From Congeria kusceri (taxonomy: Eukaryota; Mollusca; Bivalvia; Myida; Dreissenidae), in assembly GCA_027627225.1 (NCBI GenBank), contig CM051030.1:26901927-26965926 (forward strand): 64,000 nt of DNA. The letters run 5' to 3'. A model generated the notes under the pieces. The model did not search any database. It was given only the letters and a program-made list of their open reading frames with translations, and was not told where the DNA came from. A program made the translations under genes and the position numbers. Numbering within the stretch: position 1 is the first letter of the stretch; every line of letters begins with the position of its first letter. Shown one piece after another: positions 36,546-48,743 of the stretch.

Positions 36546-36964
36546 ACATGCTATCATTCGGGGCCTGCTGCCACTCCTGTGACAAAGGTCTAGTTTGGAT
36601 TTTTCACCATTTTTAACAGTATTTCAGTCATATCATGGCGGTCAGTTAACCTACTCAAACTTTTCCTGGGCAAGCTTAGCCGATCAAGGCGGTTTACGAG
36701 TACTAAGTGCACATACTTATGCCAGTAACTGACAACTGCCCTACTTGAATCAGAGCTAGGGGGAGAAAGTTGTTTAGTTGGTGAGCATATACAATGAAAT
36801 TACAAAATTTAATAGCATGTACTGCATTTTACGTATGGTCACAAAAGAAAACACAACGTTAAAATTACTTGTGTTACCGATATATATAATATATTTGAAT
36901 AAATGCACCTGGGTATTTTGGTGCCGATTTTTTTCGGACAACAGGGGAGTTATGGCCCTTCTTA

Positions 36965-37630
36965 GCTCACCTGTTGTGATCGCTTTTTGTCTGTCGTCCG
37001 TCGTCCATCGAGAATCATGAATCATTCATCGTCAACATGTACCTTGTGAACACTCTAGATCCACATTTATTGGCCGATCTTCATGAAACTTGGTCAGAAC
37101 ATTTTTCCCAATGCTATCTCGGACAAATAAGAAACTGGGTCATGTGGGGTCAAAAACTAGGTCACTAGGTCAAATTGAAGAAAAAGCTTGTGAACGCTCT
37201 AGAAGTCACATTGATTTGCCAAATCAGCATGAAACTTGCTCAGAACATTTGTTCTTATGATATCTCGACCGAGTTCGAAGATTGTTCCGATCCGTTGGAA
37301 AACATTGCCGCCAGGGGGCGGGGCAGTTTTCCTTACATTGTTATACAAAAATCTTGTGAACACTCTAGAAGTCACAATTTTTGCCCAATCAGCATACAAC
37401 TTGTTGGAAACCTTTGTTCTTATGATATCTTGACCGAGTTAGAAAATGGTTCCGCTCCATTGAAAAACATGGCCGCCAGGGGGAGTGGCAGTTTTCCTTA
37501 TATGGCTTTAGGAAAAGCTTGTGATCACTCAAGAAGTCACATTGTTTGCCCAATCAACATGAAACTTGCTCAGAACCTATGTTGTGATAATATCTCGCAG
37601 TGGTCTGCCGTGGATGCAGCCTTGCGCCAT
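36965..37630. repeat. Array of 'gtgaacactctagaagtcac' units
   Basis: About four units of roughly 155 bp, with 'cttgtgaacactctagaagt', 'cagcatgaaacttgctcaga' and 'atgatatctcgaccgagtt' repeating near 37040, 37187, 37350 and 37520. The module starts with AGCTCACCTGTTGTGATCGC. The overlapping 157-codon frame is repeat consensus, not a gene. Confidence 0.9.
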
Positions 37631-37769
37631 TGGCGCAGAAATGAATGATTTGTCCCCACCACATTTTTGTAAGCCGGTCCGCGGGCGCACACAATTTGCA
37701 AGTAAATCATTAGGCGTATTTAGTAAAATTTATATCATTCATCGTGGCGTTAATTTATAACTTTTTTTT

Positions 37770-38110
37770 CTCCATAAAACACTAATTCATTAACGCTCTA
37801 TCGGCAGCGCTTGAACAGTTCAGATACAGTAGTATCAATCGATACGCGGTCAACATGCTAAGCGTGAAACATGCTTTTCAGCGATAAATTGATAGACGAC
37901 AGCCGCATTTCGGCAGACGCATCAAAGACTTTTGAAGTCGAATTAACCGACACTGTTGCTATGGGTGTTGCTAACGGCTTGCAGTTTTGGATGCCCGGCT
38001 AATTGATGATGTCACACTGTTACACATTGTAGTTTTAACCGGTAATGAACGCATTGTGTTTATAACGGATTTTATTGTTTGTTCAAACTGGAATAAATAA
38101 TACAAGGTTA
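37770..38110. repeat. Dispersed 330-bp repeat, copy 1
   Basis: Shares ordered blocks with 39945-40260: 'ctaattcattaacgctct', 'gagatacagtagt', 'cgacaccgttgct', 'ctaacggcttgcag' and 'ggattttattgtttgttcaa'. Diverged and non-coding. Confidence 0.75.
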
Positions 38111-38379
38111 TAAGGTTGCAAGAATGGAGTGTAACGTTGATCAACAGAACGTTATGAATTAATTAAGAACTTAATATTATGTATTAATCCTTTTTTCGAA
38201 CACAAAATATAAACGAACATGAATGAAAACAGCTAGTACGTACTTTTTCAAAACAAAACCCAGCTGCTTTGGGAATATTCATGAGGTGAAAAACTTCTTT
38301 TTTTCTGTGTCCCTTCATTTTTGTAATTTGTCTCGACTTTTTCAAGCCTAGAGGGCCCTTGTCCCCAATAGTCCACATT

Positions 38380-39020
38380 CACGGCAGAACACTGATCTCG
38401 GCTGAGTTCAAAAATGGTTCCCGTGCGGTGAAAAACATGGCCTCCAGGGGGGTGGGGGGCAGTTTTCCTTATATGGCTATAGGAAAAGCTTGTGAACAAT
38501 CTAGAAGTCCCATGAAAGTTTCATGAAGATTGGGGAACAAATGTGACTTCTGGAGTGTTTACAAGCCTTTTCTTCAATTTGACCTAGTTTTGAACCCACA
38601 TGACCCAGATTCAAACTCGGCCGAGATATCATTGGGACAAATGTCCTGACCAAGTTCCATGAAGATCGGGCAAAAAATGGGACTTCTAGATTGTCAGAAC
38701 ATTTGTCTCAATGATAACTCGGCTAAGTTTGAATCTGGGTCATGTGGGGTGAAAAACTAGACCACTAGGTCAAATTGAAGAAAAAGTTTGATAACACTCT
38801 AGAAGTCACATTTTTTGCCCAATCTATATGAAACTTGGTCAGAACATTTGTCCCAATGAAATGTCGGCGGAGTTTGAATCTGGGTCATGTGAGGTCAAAA
38901 ACTAGGTCAAATCGAAGAAAAAGCTTTTAACACTCTTGAAGTGACATTTTGTGCCCAATCTTCATGAAACTTGGTCAGAACATTTGTCTTAATGATATCT
39001 GGGCCGAGTTCGAATCTGGG
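38380..39020. repeat. 'gtgaacactctag' array with one inverted unit
   Basis: Units of the 36.97-37.63 kb family. The stretch about 38520-38690 is inverted relative to its neighbours ('gacctagttttgaacccaca' and 'gacttctggagtgtttacaa'), so the module is partly palindromic. Confidence 0.8.
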
Positions 39021-39228
39021 TCATACAACAACTTGAGGGATCAAATGAGATGTGCGCAGACCGTGTCGAGGTTTGTCAGTATTTAAAAGCTAATAAAGAA
39101 AGGTTTGTTGTTATGAAATAATGCGAACATATTTCATTTAACATATACGTATACAAAGTTTCTATAAGAAACTGGGAGGGATGGGTGGGCATTTGATCCC
39201 TCAAGTTGTTGTATGACTACATAGAATC
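39021..39228. mobile_element. Miniature DIRS-like palindromic element
   Basis: TCATACAACAACTTGAGGGA then TCAAATG (39021-39047) is repeated inverted and perfectly at 39190-39216, 142 bp away. The bases just inside the left arm (GAGATGTGCGCAGACCGTGT, 39047-39066) match the inner part of the large DIRS element's right terminus (about 55148-55175), and ACATAGAATCC outside the right arm parallels that terminus. It appears to be a coding-free relative that keeps only terminal sequence. Confidence 0.65.
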
Positions 39229-39944
39229 CACACCAAACGTCAACTTCCAGGTAAGTCTAGTTTGTTTGGGGGATTCTATTACATAGGGATTTAGCTTAAG
39301 CGGAATGGCAGGGCGGCCCACCCTTCCATGTTGGAGCCCCGCCCTCTCGCCCTTTTCCTACGCCTTTAAAAAATGTGCCCGCCCTCCTCTGTACGTTTTG
39401 TCATGTGTGTCAGCACAGACACGCCCTAACGCAATTTAATTGGTTACTTGCGCATCTTTGCAAACACATTTTGGCCTAAATGATCATTGACGTATCGTCG
39501 CGACACGTATCGTTTATCAGCTCGTCATGACCATGCGACATCAATTATCAGTTACCGAATTAATGGTAATTTATTGCCGATTGCGGTGTTTCTGTAAAGG
39601 ATTTTTTGCAGCTGTTGTTTGTTAATATCTAATTATGTCATTTTACCAAATTGTATCTATGTTATTGTTGTTTGTGTTCTGGAATTTTCTACTTATTATA
39701 ACAATTTACTTTCTTAAAAAATGTTATCAATGCAAACTAAATTTCAGATACGCATACATAATTACCTTGCATGCAAAAACACATATTAATCCAAATTGAA
39801 TTTTAATATTCAATAAGTTTTATGCCGTAAACAATCTCCAGTTTAGTCCAATACGTGTATATTTCGTCACTCCCATTTAAATATCCATTTTATCCCATGC
39901 AACAAAACACCTGTCTAATTCTTTTGACACCATTGACATTTCAC

Positions 39945-40260
39945 CTAAAACGCTAATTCATTAATGCTCTATAATTAGTGCTTGCCTTGTTGAGATACAG
40001 TAGTGTTGATTGATGCTTTTGTTCACTGCTACAAACGGCTAGAGAATGACCCCAACTCGGCAGTTACATCAAAGACTTTCAAGTCAAACCGACACCGTTG
40101 CTAAGGATGTTACTAACGGCTTGCAGAATCAGAAGCCTGGTTAATTTATGATGTTGCGCTTTCACTCTTCTCAGTTGTAACAGGTGTTATTGTCAATGAC
40201 GTATTTCTTTACGGATTTTATTGTTTGTTCAAATTGGAAATATGATTGCAAGGTAATTAG
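39945..40260. repeat. Dispersed 330-bp repeat, copy 2
   Basis: Diverged copy of 37770-38110, inside the 3.4-kb inverted-repeat element. Confidence 0.75.
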
Positions 40261-40413
40261 GAATTTATTTAATGATTTTCTTTAATGAAATAACTATGAA
40301 TTTAATATGAAATAAATAAGAAAATATAAATAAAAAATTAAAAAAAATCACATTCCAGTGGCATGTAAGTATGTAAATAATATATATGCTAAAATCGTCT
40401 TGGATTATAATGA

Positions 40414-42412
40414 TAGGCCTTTCCCAAAACTAGGTGATCTCCTTTGGAAATTACCTCCCGTTATTGCGAATTCACATCCGCCATATTTGAAACCCGACTT
40501 CCGGTGACGTTTTCCCTAGCTTGATTATATATTTAGTAGTATAGATCTAAGACCAAGCGGCTTTCAAAACTTGTAATGGAATTTTTTTAAACCATATGTT
40601 TTTGATTAAATATAATAAAAACTCATAGAGGATATATATTGCAAAAATAAATTATTAGAACTAAATGTAGTATCGTTTTAAACTCATTACTAAGGCCACA
40701 TGTCCGTATGACAGGTATCCGGAAAAAAAAAGTCATCTCCTTGTCTCATCTTAAACGGTTGTTTTCCATACATAAATACCACCACATATTCTGTCAATGG
40801 ATACTTAGTTATCTGACTGAAGAGGGGATCATAAAAATACCAAAGCCACAAACCGCTTAGATCTTACCAAATTGCCCTTAGAACAATACCGCTAATCCGT
40901 GCAATTGCGTAATGCATTGATAATGTTCTGTTCTGATGATAAAGATCTACATGCACAGACAACTAACATGTCACACTTCGTCTCCATTGTTTGCGTCTCA
41001 AATTAAAGTTTATCTCACATTTTAAAATGTTGTCTCCGTTGTTGTTCTTTGCCTATCACCCTATGAAATTTCGCCACCTTATTGAACAAAACAGAACATA
41101 ATTAAAAGCATTAAACACTTTTTCGAATTAATTAATTGGTTTAAATAGAAGAGTGAAATAATATAGCACATCATTTAATTTTCAATTCTGAAGAATTGGA
41201 AGGTGGTGAACATTTAAGAGCTCATCGTGTTTTGTTTTTCTAAAACATACGGGAATTACCGTAGCTGCTGCGAGAATAAAATGTTGTTTGTTTACCACGA
41301 TTCCGATAGAAATGAAGAAATAATCTCAGTTAGAGTTATATACATAAAGGAAAACTAAAAACTTGATAAAAACAGACTCAACAAGTATAAAATATTTATT
41401 CAAACGTATATTATACTCTTCTGTTGGCTTAGTTAATTACTTACTCTGAATTGTGTAAACTTGTTTCAAAATGCATATTTCTATGTCTGTTTTATTATAG
41501 ATACTCGCCCTATTATGTACATAATTGTCACGACATATCCATTTCCTGGTGACATATAGACCCATTGGATCGGGTGTTATTTGTTTCGTTGATTATATGA
41601 AGTTATCATGAACATTGTTTAAACACATGACACAATAATAAACAAATTGCTTACTTAATCTCTTTAATACAACATCAGTAATAACATTTAATGAGGAGTG
41701 ACATCATCGTTAGTTATTGTAATATTGTGTTAACAGTAATTAAAAATATAGTTGTTTTGTTGCATTATATTTCAAGATTAAAGCGGACTAGCGGAGCCTG
41801 TTCAAGAACCGTATAATATTTAGCACACAACAAGAATATATGCAACAAAAAAGCTTTAAAGTTAAACACAACTGTGTATGGAATTCAAATAAGAAGTTGC
41901 TGCCAAAACATCGGATGATACCTTATTTTTGTAATTTTAGTCGCCAGAAGAATGTTAGCTTAGAGTTACTTAGCAAAATCATTTTACTAAAAACAGCTTT
42001 TTATTTATTTTATTTAATAATGCAAATTTAATACATGATGAAGGCATAGGTTGTTTAGATACTGAAATCGCTATTTTTGTGTTTTGTTGCATAATAACCG
42101 TTAAACGTACTGTGTACAGTTTGTTTGTCAATCTGCAAAGAGTAGACAATATTGTTAAAATTCAAAATAATTATTTAATTCAGTTGATAAATAAAGTATC
42201 AACTGTGTATAATATATACCAAAGTTGATATATGTAAATTTATTGTTACGACATCAACACAATTTTAAGATTGAAAATCAAATTTATTCATGTTTTTCGG
42301 TAAATATCGATACGCTTATCCCGCCTTGTAATCAATAAACGTCGCCGGAAGTGAACAGGGGACATAACTCGTGATTACGCAAGGGATGTAATCTAGTTTT
42401 GGGAAAGGCCTA
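40414..42412. mobile_element. 2.0-kb non-autonomous inverted-repeat element
   Basis: TAGGCCTTTCCCAAAACTAG at 40414 is repeated inverted at the right end (42393-42412). Beyond the perfect 20 bp, similarity continues, with ACTTCCGG(T/C)GACG on both sides (40497-40509 and inverse near 42341-42353). The interior is AT-rich, with a small 63-codon frame of no recognised identity. Target-site duplication not resolved. Confidence 0.7.
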
Positions 42413-42474
42413 TACTTATAATAACAGTATTTCTTAAATTTGAAATGAAAAGTAAGGAGTGCTAAATATTATTA

Positions 42475-42560
42475 TGAATATTATTATAAATTTAATAATA
42501 TTTATAAATAATAATAATAATAATAATAATACAATTAATAATAAGTAATATATCTAATAA
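42475..42560. repeat. AAT/ATT microsatellite
   Basis: Repeated ATT then AAT/TAA triplets, including about eight AAT-type units near 42507-42532. Confidence 0.85.
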
Positions 42561-42784
42561 ATAATTATTATAACTCTGCCCTTTTTTTGCAAAAAGGCCC
42601 CTCTGCCCTTTTTCAGGCCCCCTGCCAATTTTTTAGTCTGGCTAAATCCCTAATTACGTCATACAACTCTCGGTCTCAAATGAGACTTTAAAGCCAAGAA
42701 AAACTAATCTTTCTTTGCGACGAGAAAAACGATATAAGATATATTACCTTGTAAACAGCTGATTACATTTTCTCTGTCTTCCAA

Positions 42785-43650
42785 CGGTTTTTCATAAAAC
42801 TTTGCAAACGTTTCTATACCTGACCACCCTGCTGTTTTTAATATTTCTGATAAAGGAAGTCCATTTCTCTTGGCCTTCGAAGTTGCTGCACCTTGTGTGG
42901 TATTTTAAACTAAACTTCATTATATCGATACCCGACTTTTCCATAATACATTTTATCCACCTACTAATGGTAGTGGTTACAACACCTTTATAAGGTTTAA
43001 TGTAACTAATGAATAGTCTGTTTTCTTCACCACGCAATGTTTGAGTACGTGTTATATACTCACTTAATGTTCTATATACACAAATGCTTTCATCTGGTGC
43101 ATACATTAAAAAATTTGAAACTGGGTTAGCTTTTCCCTTTCTTCACTGTTTCAACAATCCCACTATAATACAGCGTAAAAGATTTCTCATCTTTTTTGAA
43201 GTCTTTCAAAGATAATAATGACATAGAATGCGATCGACTTGACTGAGTCAAAGCAATCAACATAGCCAATTTACGGATTAATAACTTCAAAGTCAATAAA
43301 TTCACTGGTGACAGTGTCTTTAAGTAACGTAGAACTTTCGCAACATCCCATGTTTCTGTATATTTTGGCTTTGAAGGTCGCAAATTAAACACGCCAGTCA
43401 TGTACCTTGTTACTATTGGATGTGATCCGACCGAGAAACCATCTTGTGGGAGATACACATTTGACAAAGCAGATCGAATAGAATTCAATGTTTCATAACT
43501 GTATCCATGATAAAACACTTCAGTCAAAATTCTATAACCACATCTATATTGGTTTGAAAAATATCACTCTTCCTTTTATCACAGAACGAATGATTGGAGT
43601 TGTTTACCCTCGAGACTTCGGTTGAAAACCATTGCCCGAGCACACTGCTT
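42785..43650 (-). pseudogene. DIRS tyrosine recombinase ORF
   Basis: From about 43650: an N-terminal segment with NIDVVIEF, then GYSYETLNSIRSALSNVYLP, ETWDVAKVLRYLKTLSP and LRYL-type core helices. Next come VYRTLSEYITRTQTLRG, IKPYKGVVTTTISRWIK and SGIDIMKFSLKYHTR. In an adjacent frame the C-terminal box continues as NGLPLSEILKTAGWSGIETF and KFYEKP, carrying the expected catalytic Tyr. Frame breaks lie near 43526, 43115 and 42890, so it is not functional. This recombinase replaces an integrase in DIRS elements. Confidence 0.85.
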
Positions 43651-46600
43651 AACATAAATACTTTGCTTATATTTAGCTATACAATTCCCTTGATATGTCT
43701 GGAAAGTTACATATATAAAACTTTGCAGTGTGGGTGCGGTGCTAATAAAAAAAATATATGCTTAAAAATAGCAATATTTGTAAAACATGTTCAATAACTT
43801 ACATGAAACACAATATACTCATGTAAAGAACTGTATTGTTATAAAACTTTATACAAACAAATACTCTGCCTATTTAACGCTATAGAATATAGTAATATGA
43901 TAAGATATAATGATAATATTGAGGGATTTCTTACATTTCACATTAAGGCACACTGTTCTTGTATAAGGAAACAAATACCAAGGTATACACAGTTTAAAGG
44001 GGAGCAATTCTGCAATAACCTTTTATTTTTCAACAAGAGTTACCTCCTTTATCCTATTATAGAGTTAAACTGTAAAACTTTATGATAATGTATAATATAC
44101 TATTCTATTTGTAAATATGCTATATATGTGGGCAATAGGGCTAAATGGGTATAGCTTTCTTTGCAACGGGGGAAAAAATAAAGGAAAAAAACTGAGTTTA
44201 ACCTATACTAACATGAGAAAGTTGAAATTGGAAGAAATAGCCCAACTAGAATAAGAATTAAATGGTGGGAACAGATAATTTTATGTGAATCACCATTTTT
44301 CTAGACCCATTATGCAGCAAATTCTGCAACGGAATTGTTGGAGTCTTGCTAACTTAGAGATCTGGGTAAGTTTGGGTAATAATTACCATATACTATATGT
44401 CGTATTAAATTTCAAAACCAATGTGCAAATACACATGGGACAGTATTTACAATAACGACAACAAACAATGTTAATTATTTCCAGATCACTAAGTGGTTCA
44501 GCATTGTCTTTACATATTAAGATAGAGAAAATAGGTTAAAATATGCTTTCTAACCTTTATTCATTATAAAGGTCAAGTAGTAGTACTTGAATATACATTG
44601 TAAAATGAACTATTTAATTGATAGGGAGTAAAATAATATAAGACTACTAAAGTACCTTGCCTCTGCAAGTATATGTTGTTGGTATGTAATATTTTTCTTT
44701 ATAATTGTTATATTTATTTTAATGATGGATGTTACATTGCATGATATGCTTTTAACTAAAGCTGAGCTCTTGTAGACAAGGAATATAACTTATTGCTCCA
44801 ACCTGAGACCCTGTCCTTTGAGATTTATACAAGATTGTTGGGCTATTTAGTGGAATGTAACCTACCCCAGGGTGACAATTTAAGAAAATGAACAAACAGA
44901 ACAGGATGAGAATCCAATATGCAGTAACATTAAGGATAAAACATATATGACATCATTCCGGTACTATCAAAAGGCTTACTGTTTAGGGCCTTTAAATATA
45001 ACACAGATAAAACAAGATATAACTAATAAAAAGAACTGACTAGGCTGTACAAGTATATATAGATAAAAGGGAATCACCCTGGGGGGCACATGTAAGGAAG
45101 ACTTTGTCTCATTCGTGATTATTAAAAGAAGGGGTAGCACCGGTGGGGGAGGGGAATTTTGGCCGGCAGTGCTTGAATGGTATTTTGAGATATTGGGACC
45201 AGGGGGGCGCACAGGTTTACATGATTTACATAGATAGGGACACTTAAAAGAGGTAATTTAACACATTAAAAGCTAAAATGTGGATAATCACTGCTATGAA
45301 AGAGTTATACATTAAAAATATGCAAAATACTGCACTTCAGAATAACTGCAGAGGATCACATTATGTAATATCACACAGAAATAATGGCAAACTTGATCAT
45401 TATTAACAATATGATCAAAATACTTGCCAAAACAATTAAGAAGCTTACTACCCATGTGGGTTACAACAATATATAGTACACATTAAAAAATTGATAACTG
45501 CGTCCTCCCCATTTTATATAAAATCTGCAATAAAATGGGGTTTATTAATACTTGACAAGAGTAAACGGGGCAAACTGCTTAACTAAAAAATGGCTTAAAA
45601 TAAAGAATCGTTGGTCAATCAGATTGGCCATGGTTGAGGGAAGGCTTCGTTAGCAACAGAGACATATATGATAACATAGAATTTAAATTAAGACATGTGT
45701 TACTATCTTCCTGCGCGCCCGGCCCAGTACGGCTCATGTTAGACCTCTCAGGGAAGGCGGGAAGAAGGAAATTGAATAGGGGGATTCCTGCAGCTATTAG
45801 AACATTGTTTATTGTTTCACTGAAAGCAATAATTTACAAATTAAATTTAGTTAAAATGGCATATATAAGTCAATTTGCCTGAGGTCCAGGAGGTATACAT
45901 TTAAATTATCAATAAAAATGTGCACAACATATGAGCACAAAATATTAAAAAGTCAGAAGTAGAACATTTATAACCTCATATCACATGCACATATATTTAA
46001 ATTGTAACTAAAAGTACAGTACTGTTAGCCAGTTTTGCACAATATAAACACTGGCTGGGTTTAACCCTCTAAATGCTCTACTGGGCATTGTTTATTATTG
46101 TCCCAGTGTACTAGATAAAAGACAAGTGTTTTTTTAAGAGTTCTATCCCATGATGGGAAGATATAGGGATGTATAAAGAATTTGGTCAGACAGGAATTAT
46201 CTGCCTTTCAGTAGGCTAAATATCACCAATTCTCCATAAATATGGGATTGTAATGTACTAAAAGGAGAATTAGTGTATAACTCACTGGAAGGCAGTAAAT
46301 ACATGTAATTATTGCTAAAAAGGGAATAATTTAAGCACTGTACAGTAAAAAGCTATTCAGTGATATAAATAAATTATTAACTCACTTGAGTTTCCCCAGA
46401 TATGGGAAAATGTCTATTAAAATAGTTTGGGAAGTTTTTAATATAGAATGTGTTCTTGTTAAGCTGCAGGACCCCTATTTGTATTTATATTTTATCTGTA
46501 ATCTGGCAATCCACAAGATATGTTGCCAGAGATTCGTACACTGGTAATTTACTGTTGCCAGTAGGATTAAAATTTTACTAAGAGTAAAATCAATGATTAA

Positions 46601-46700
46601 GCTGAAAAAAGTGGTTTTAAGCTGTTCTCTCTGTGTAGAGAACTGGGGTCACTGTGTCAGCAGGTGGTCGGCTGTAAAGGGGATCCCACATTGAGGACAG
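43651..46700. other. Unassigned transposon-nest interior
   Basis: About 3 kb of AT-rich sequence between the DIRS recombinase and the I-like LINE's RNase H. It probably includes the LINE 3' untranslated region, but no poly-T or other clear 3' end was located, so the LINE/DIRS boundary here is uncertain. Frames at 44976 and 45634 have no domain character. Confidence 0.4.
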
Positions 46701-46765
46701 AGAGAATCCAGCTTTAAAATATACCTTCCCGCAGTAGCAGGCAAAAGACTGGTCCCCATTCTCAG

Positions 46766-47290
46766 TCAGCTAATGCATTTGTCAATAATGATATTGGAAG
46801 AATATTGATGCGGTCGACTGAGGGTTTTCTGCGCAATGGTGAAAGGGGCTTTGTATGGAGTGTTAGCGGGTGGCATATTGTTCCACTCCCTCATAACATA
46901 GGCCTTGGCCAGGGAGTATATTTCTGTTGGGTCTAGTGGTACCCCTATATTAACCGACTCCCTTTTGAGGCCCTCCTTAGCCTCACTGTCCGCCTGATCA
47001 TTCCCCGGGATTTCGACATGTGCTGGGCACCAAACTAAGGTTACCTGTAAAGATTTGTCCAGGCACTTTTGATTCAGGCCCAAAATTTCATTTAAAATTT
47101 CAGGCCTAGACCTGCTATTTCTTTTTTTGATGGACTCTAGTGACGAGAGAGTCCGAGAAGATAGCAGTTTTAGTTGGCTTGTTAACTAATATCCAGCACA
47201 TTGCAAAGCTAATAGCCAAAAGTTCCGCCGAATATATAGAAATATTGTTTTGGAGGGAATTACGAATGAATTGGCTACCAAGCCAGAGTC
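46766..47290 (-). pseudogene. LINE RNase H domain
   Basis: Upstream frame: SIYSAELLAISFAMCWILVN and TKTAIFSDSL, carrying the Glu and second Asp of RNase H. Downstream frame: VTLVWCPAHVEIPGNDQADS with the His-x-G-N-x-x-A-D box, then EAKEGL. Stops and a frame change lie between (about 47085-47130). Confidence 0.8.
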
Positions 47291-47487
47291 AGGGCATTTG
47301 GAGGAATTTTTAAATGCTCAGTTTACTGAATATTAATATAATTGACCTCACGAGGTGCGGAGAGATAAAGATTTCGTTACTATTGTGGATAGTTAGTTGT
47401 CCACATCCGGGGAGTGAAGCAGCCGTGGGGGGGGGGTGTCGGAGGGATTCAAGTCTGCCACAGCAACCTCCTTGAGACCGGCCTCTT

Positions 47488-47812
47488 CTACCATGGTCTG
47501 GGTGCTGGCCCAAATGGGAAGGCAACATGCTTCTTTTTAAGCTCCCGGCCCCTGATGAAGGTGCCCGTCCCAAATAGCTTGTTAACGGGGTTTGAGCCGT
47601 GTCTGGACTGGGCCCTGGCCCAATATTGGAGGGTTTGTTGTTTCCGGCGCAGGGTGAGGGGCAGCACTCCGGCCTCCTCCTCTAATGTACGATCCGGTGT
47701 ACACGGCAGTGCCCGTAGGACTATCCTGAGGGCCTTGTTTTGTATGGTATCTACCATTTTAAGGGCGTTTGGCGTAGCACATGAATAAATTTGGCCCCAT
47801 AAAGAAAGTCTA
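47488..47812 (-). pseudogene. LINE post-RT (thumb) segment
   Basis: Contains MVDTIQNKALRIVLRALPCT, EEEAGVLPLTLRRKQQTLQY and WARAQS, the region that follows the RT palm and precedes RNase H in I/Jockey-like LINEs. Confidence 0.75.
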
Positions 47813-48743
47813 TTCAGGTTCCGCGGCCACCAATGGCTGCTTTTAATTCCGAAAGGGAAAATGGTTGATTTAATGGGCAGTTATTATCCCCAGGCTCAGT
47901 TAAAATGTGTTTATTATGTGATTCAAACAGTTTTTGATGGTCCAAAGTTTCAGAAGGCAGGTTTGAATCACTAGATACAGATATGAAATGTTGAATAAAA
48001 AATTGAGCCTTGTCTCGTCGGGTACAGGCGATTTCGCCTTTAAATTTAAGTAGAGGCACAAGACGGTACGGAATTCCTTTAATTCTGTTAATTATTTGCC
48101 AATACTGCTTTGAAGTAGAATGTTTAGTATCAATGGATTCACATAATGCTTACCAATTTTGCTTTTTAGCTTCCAAAACGACCCGCTTCGCAGTGATTTC
48201 TAGAGACCTATACTTTTTAAGATTATGCTCATCGTTTTTTTAAATAGATTTTTAGAGGGTTTTTTTCTGTCCTGTACAGCCTTGGCGCATTTATCGCTCC
48301 ACCACGGTACTGATTTATTGCGTTTATTCTGGCCAGAAGAGACCGGTATGCTGCGTTCAGATATGGACAGCAGTTTATTGGTCAGATTTTTGCAGAATAG
48401 AAGAGGATCTTGAGTGTGTATGTCTGCCAGGGATAGATCTGCACAGAGGTCCCTAAACTGATCCCAGTTAGCTTTATTAAATATAAATATAGGTTCCCCT
48501 GAACCTGGGTAGCAGTTCCCTGTGTAATATAGTTACACATGGTGACTATTTGAGGGAAGTGGTCAAATAGGCTATCGGGTAACGGTACCCAGGCAGAAGT
48601 GCTAGAAATCTCAGGGCTGGCTACGGTGAGGTCTATATGAGTCATAGCTCCTGCGTAGTCAACCTGGTTGGCGAACCGTCATTGAGCAAAATGAGGACTT
48701 GCTCTTCCAACCAGGATGTGACTGCTTTACCTCCCGCATCAGA
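47813..48743 (-). pseudogene. LINE pre-RT segment, RT palm missing
   Basis: 48059-47814 reads KFKGEIACTRRDKAQFFIQH and LNQPFSLSELKAAI, the usual lead-in to the RT palm. The next recognisable sequence, at 47812, is already post-RT, so the catalytic motifs (about 1 kb expected) are deleted. 48060-48743 is degraded linker and endonuclease C-terminus. Confidence 0.75.

Larger units (their letters stand above)
39284..42652. mobile_element. 3.4-kb inverted-repeat DNA element inserted in the DIRS left end
   Basis: TAGGGATTTAGC at 39284 and GCTAAATCCCTA at 42641-42652 are perfect 12-bp inverted ends. GGCAGGG and GGCCC tracts are shared just inside. It is flanked by ATTACA and ATTACG, a possible degenerate target duplication, which fits the DIRS terminus (GATTCTATTACGTC) being split by this insertion. 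No transposase frame was found. It contains a second inverted-repeat element (40414-42412) and an AAT-rich microsatellite (42475-42560). Confidence 0.65.

Noticed and set aside
37175..37648. 157-codon plus-strand frame
   Set aside because: It translates three copies of a repeat unit found several times elsewhere in the window; it is a repeat consensus, not a gene.
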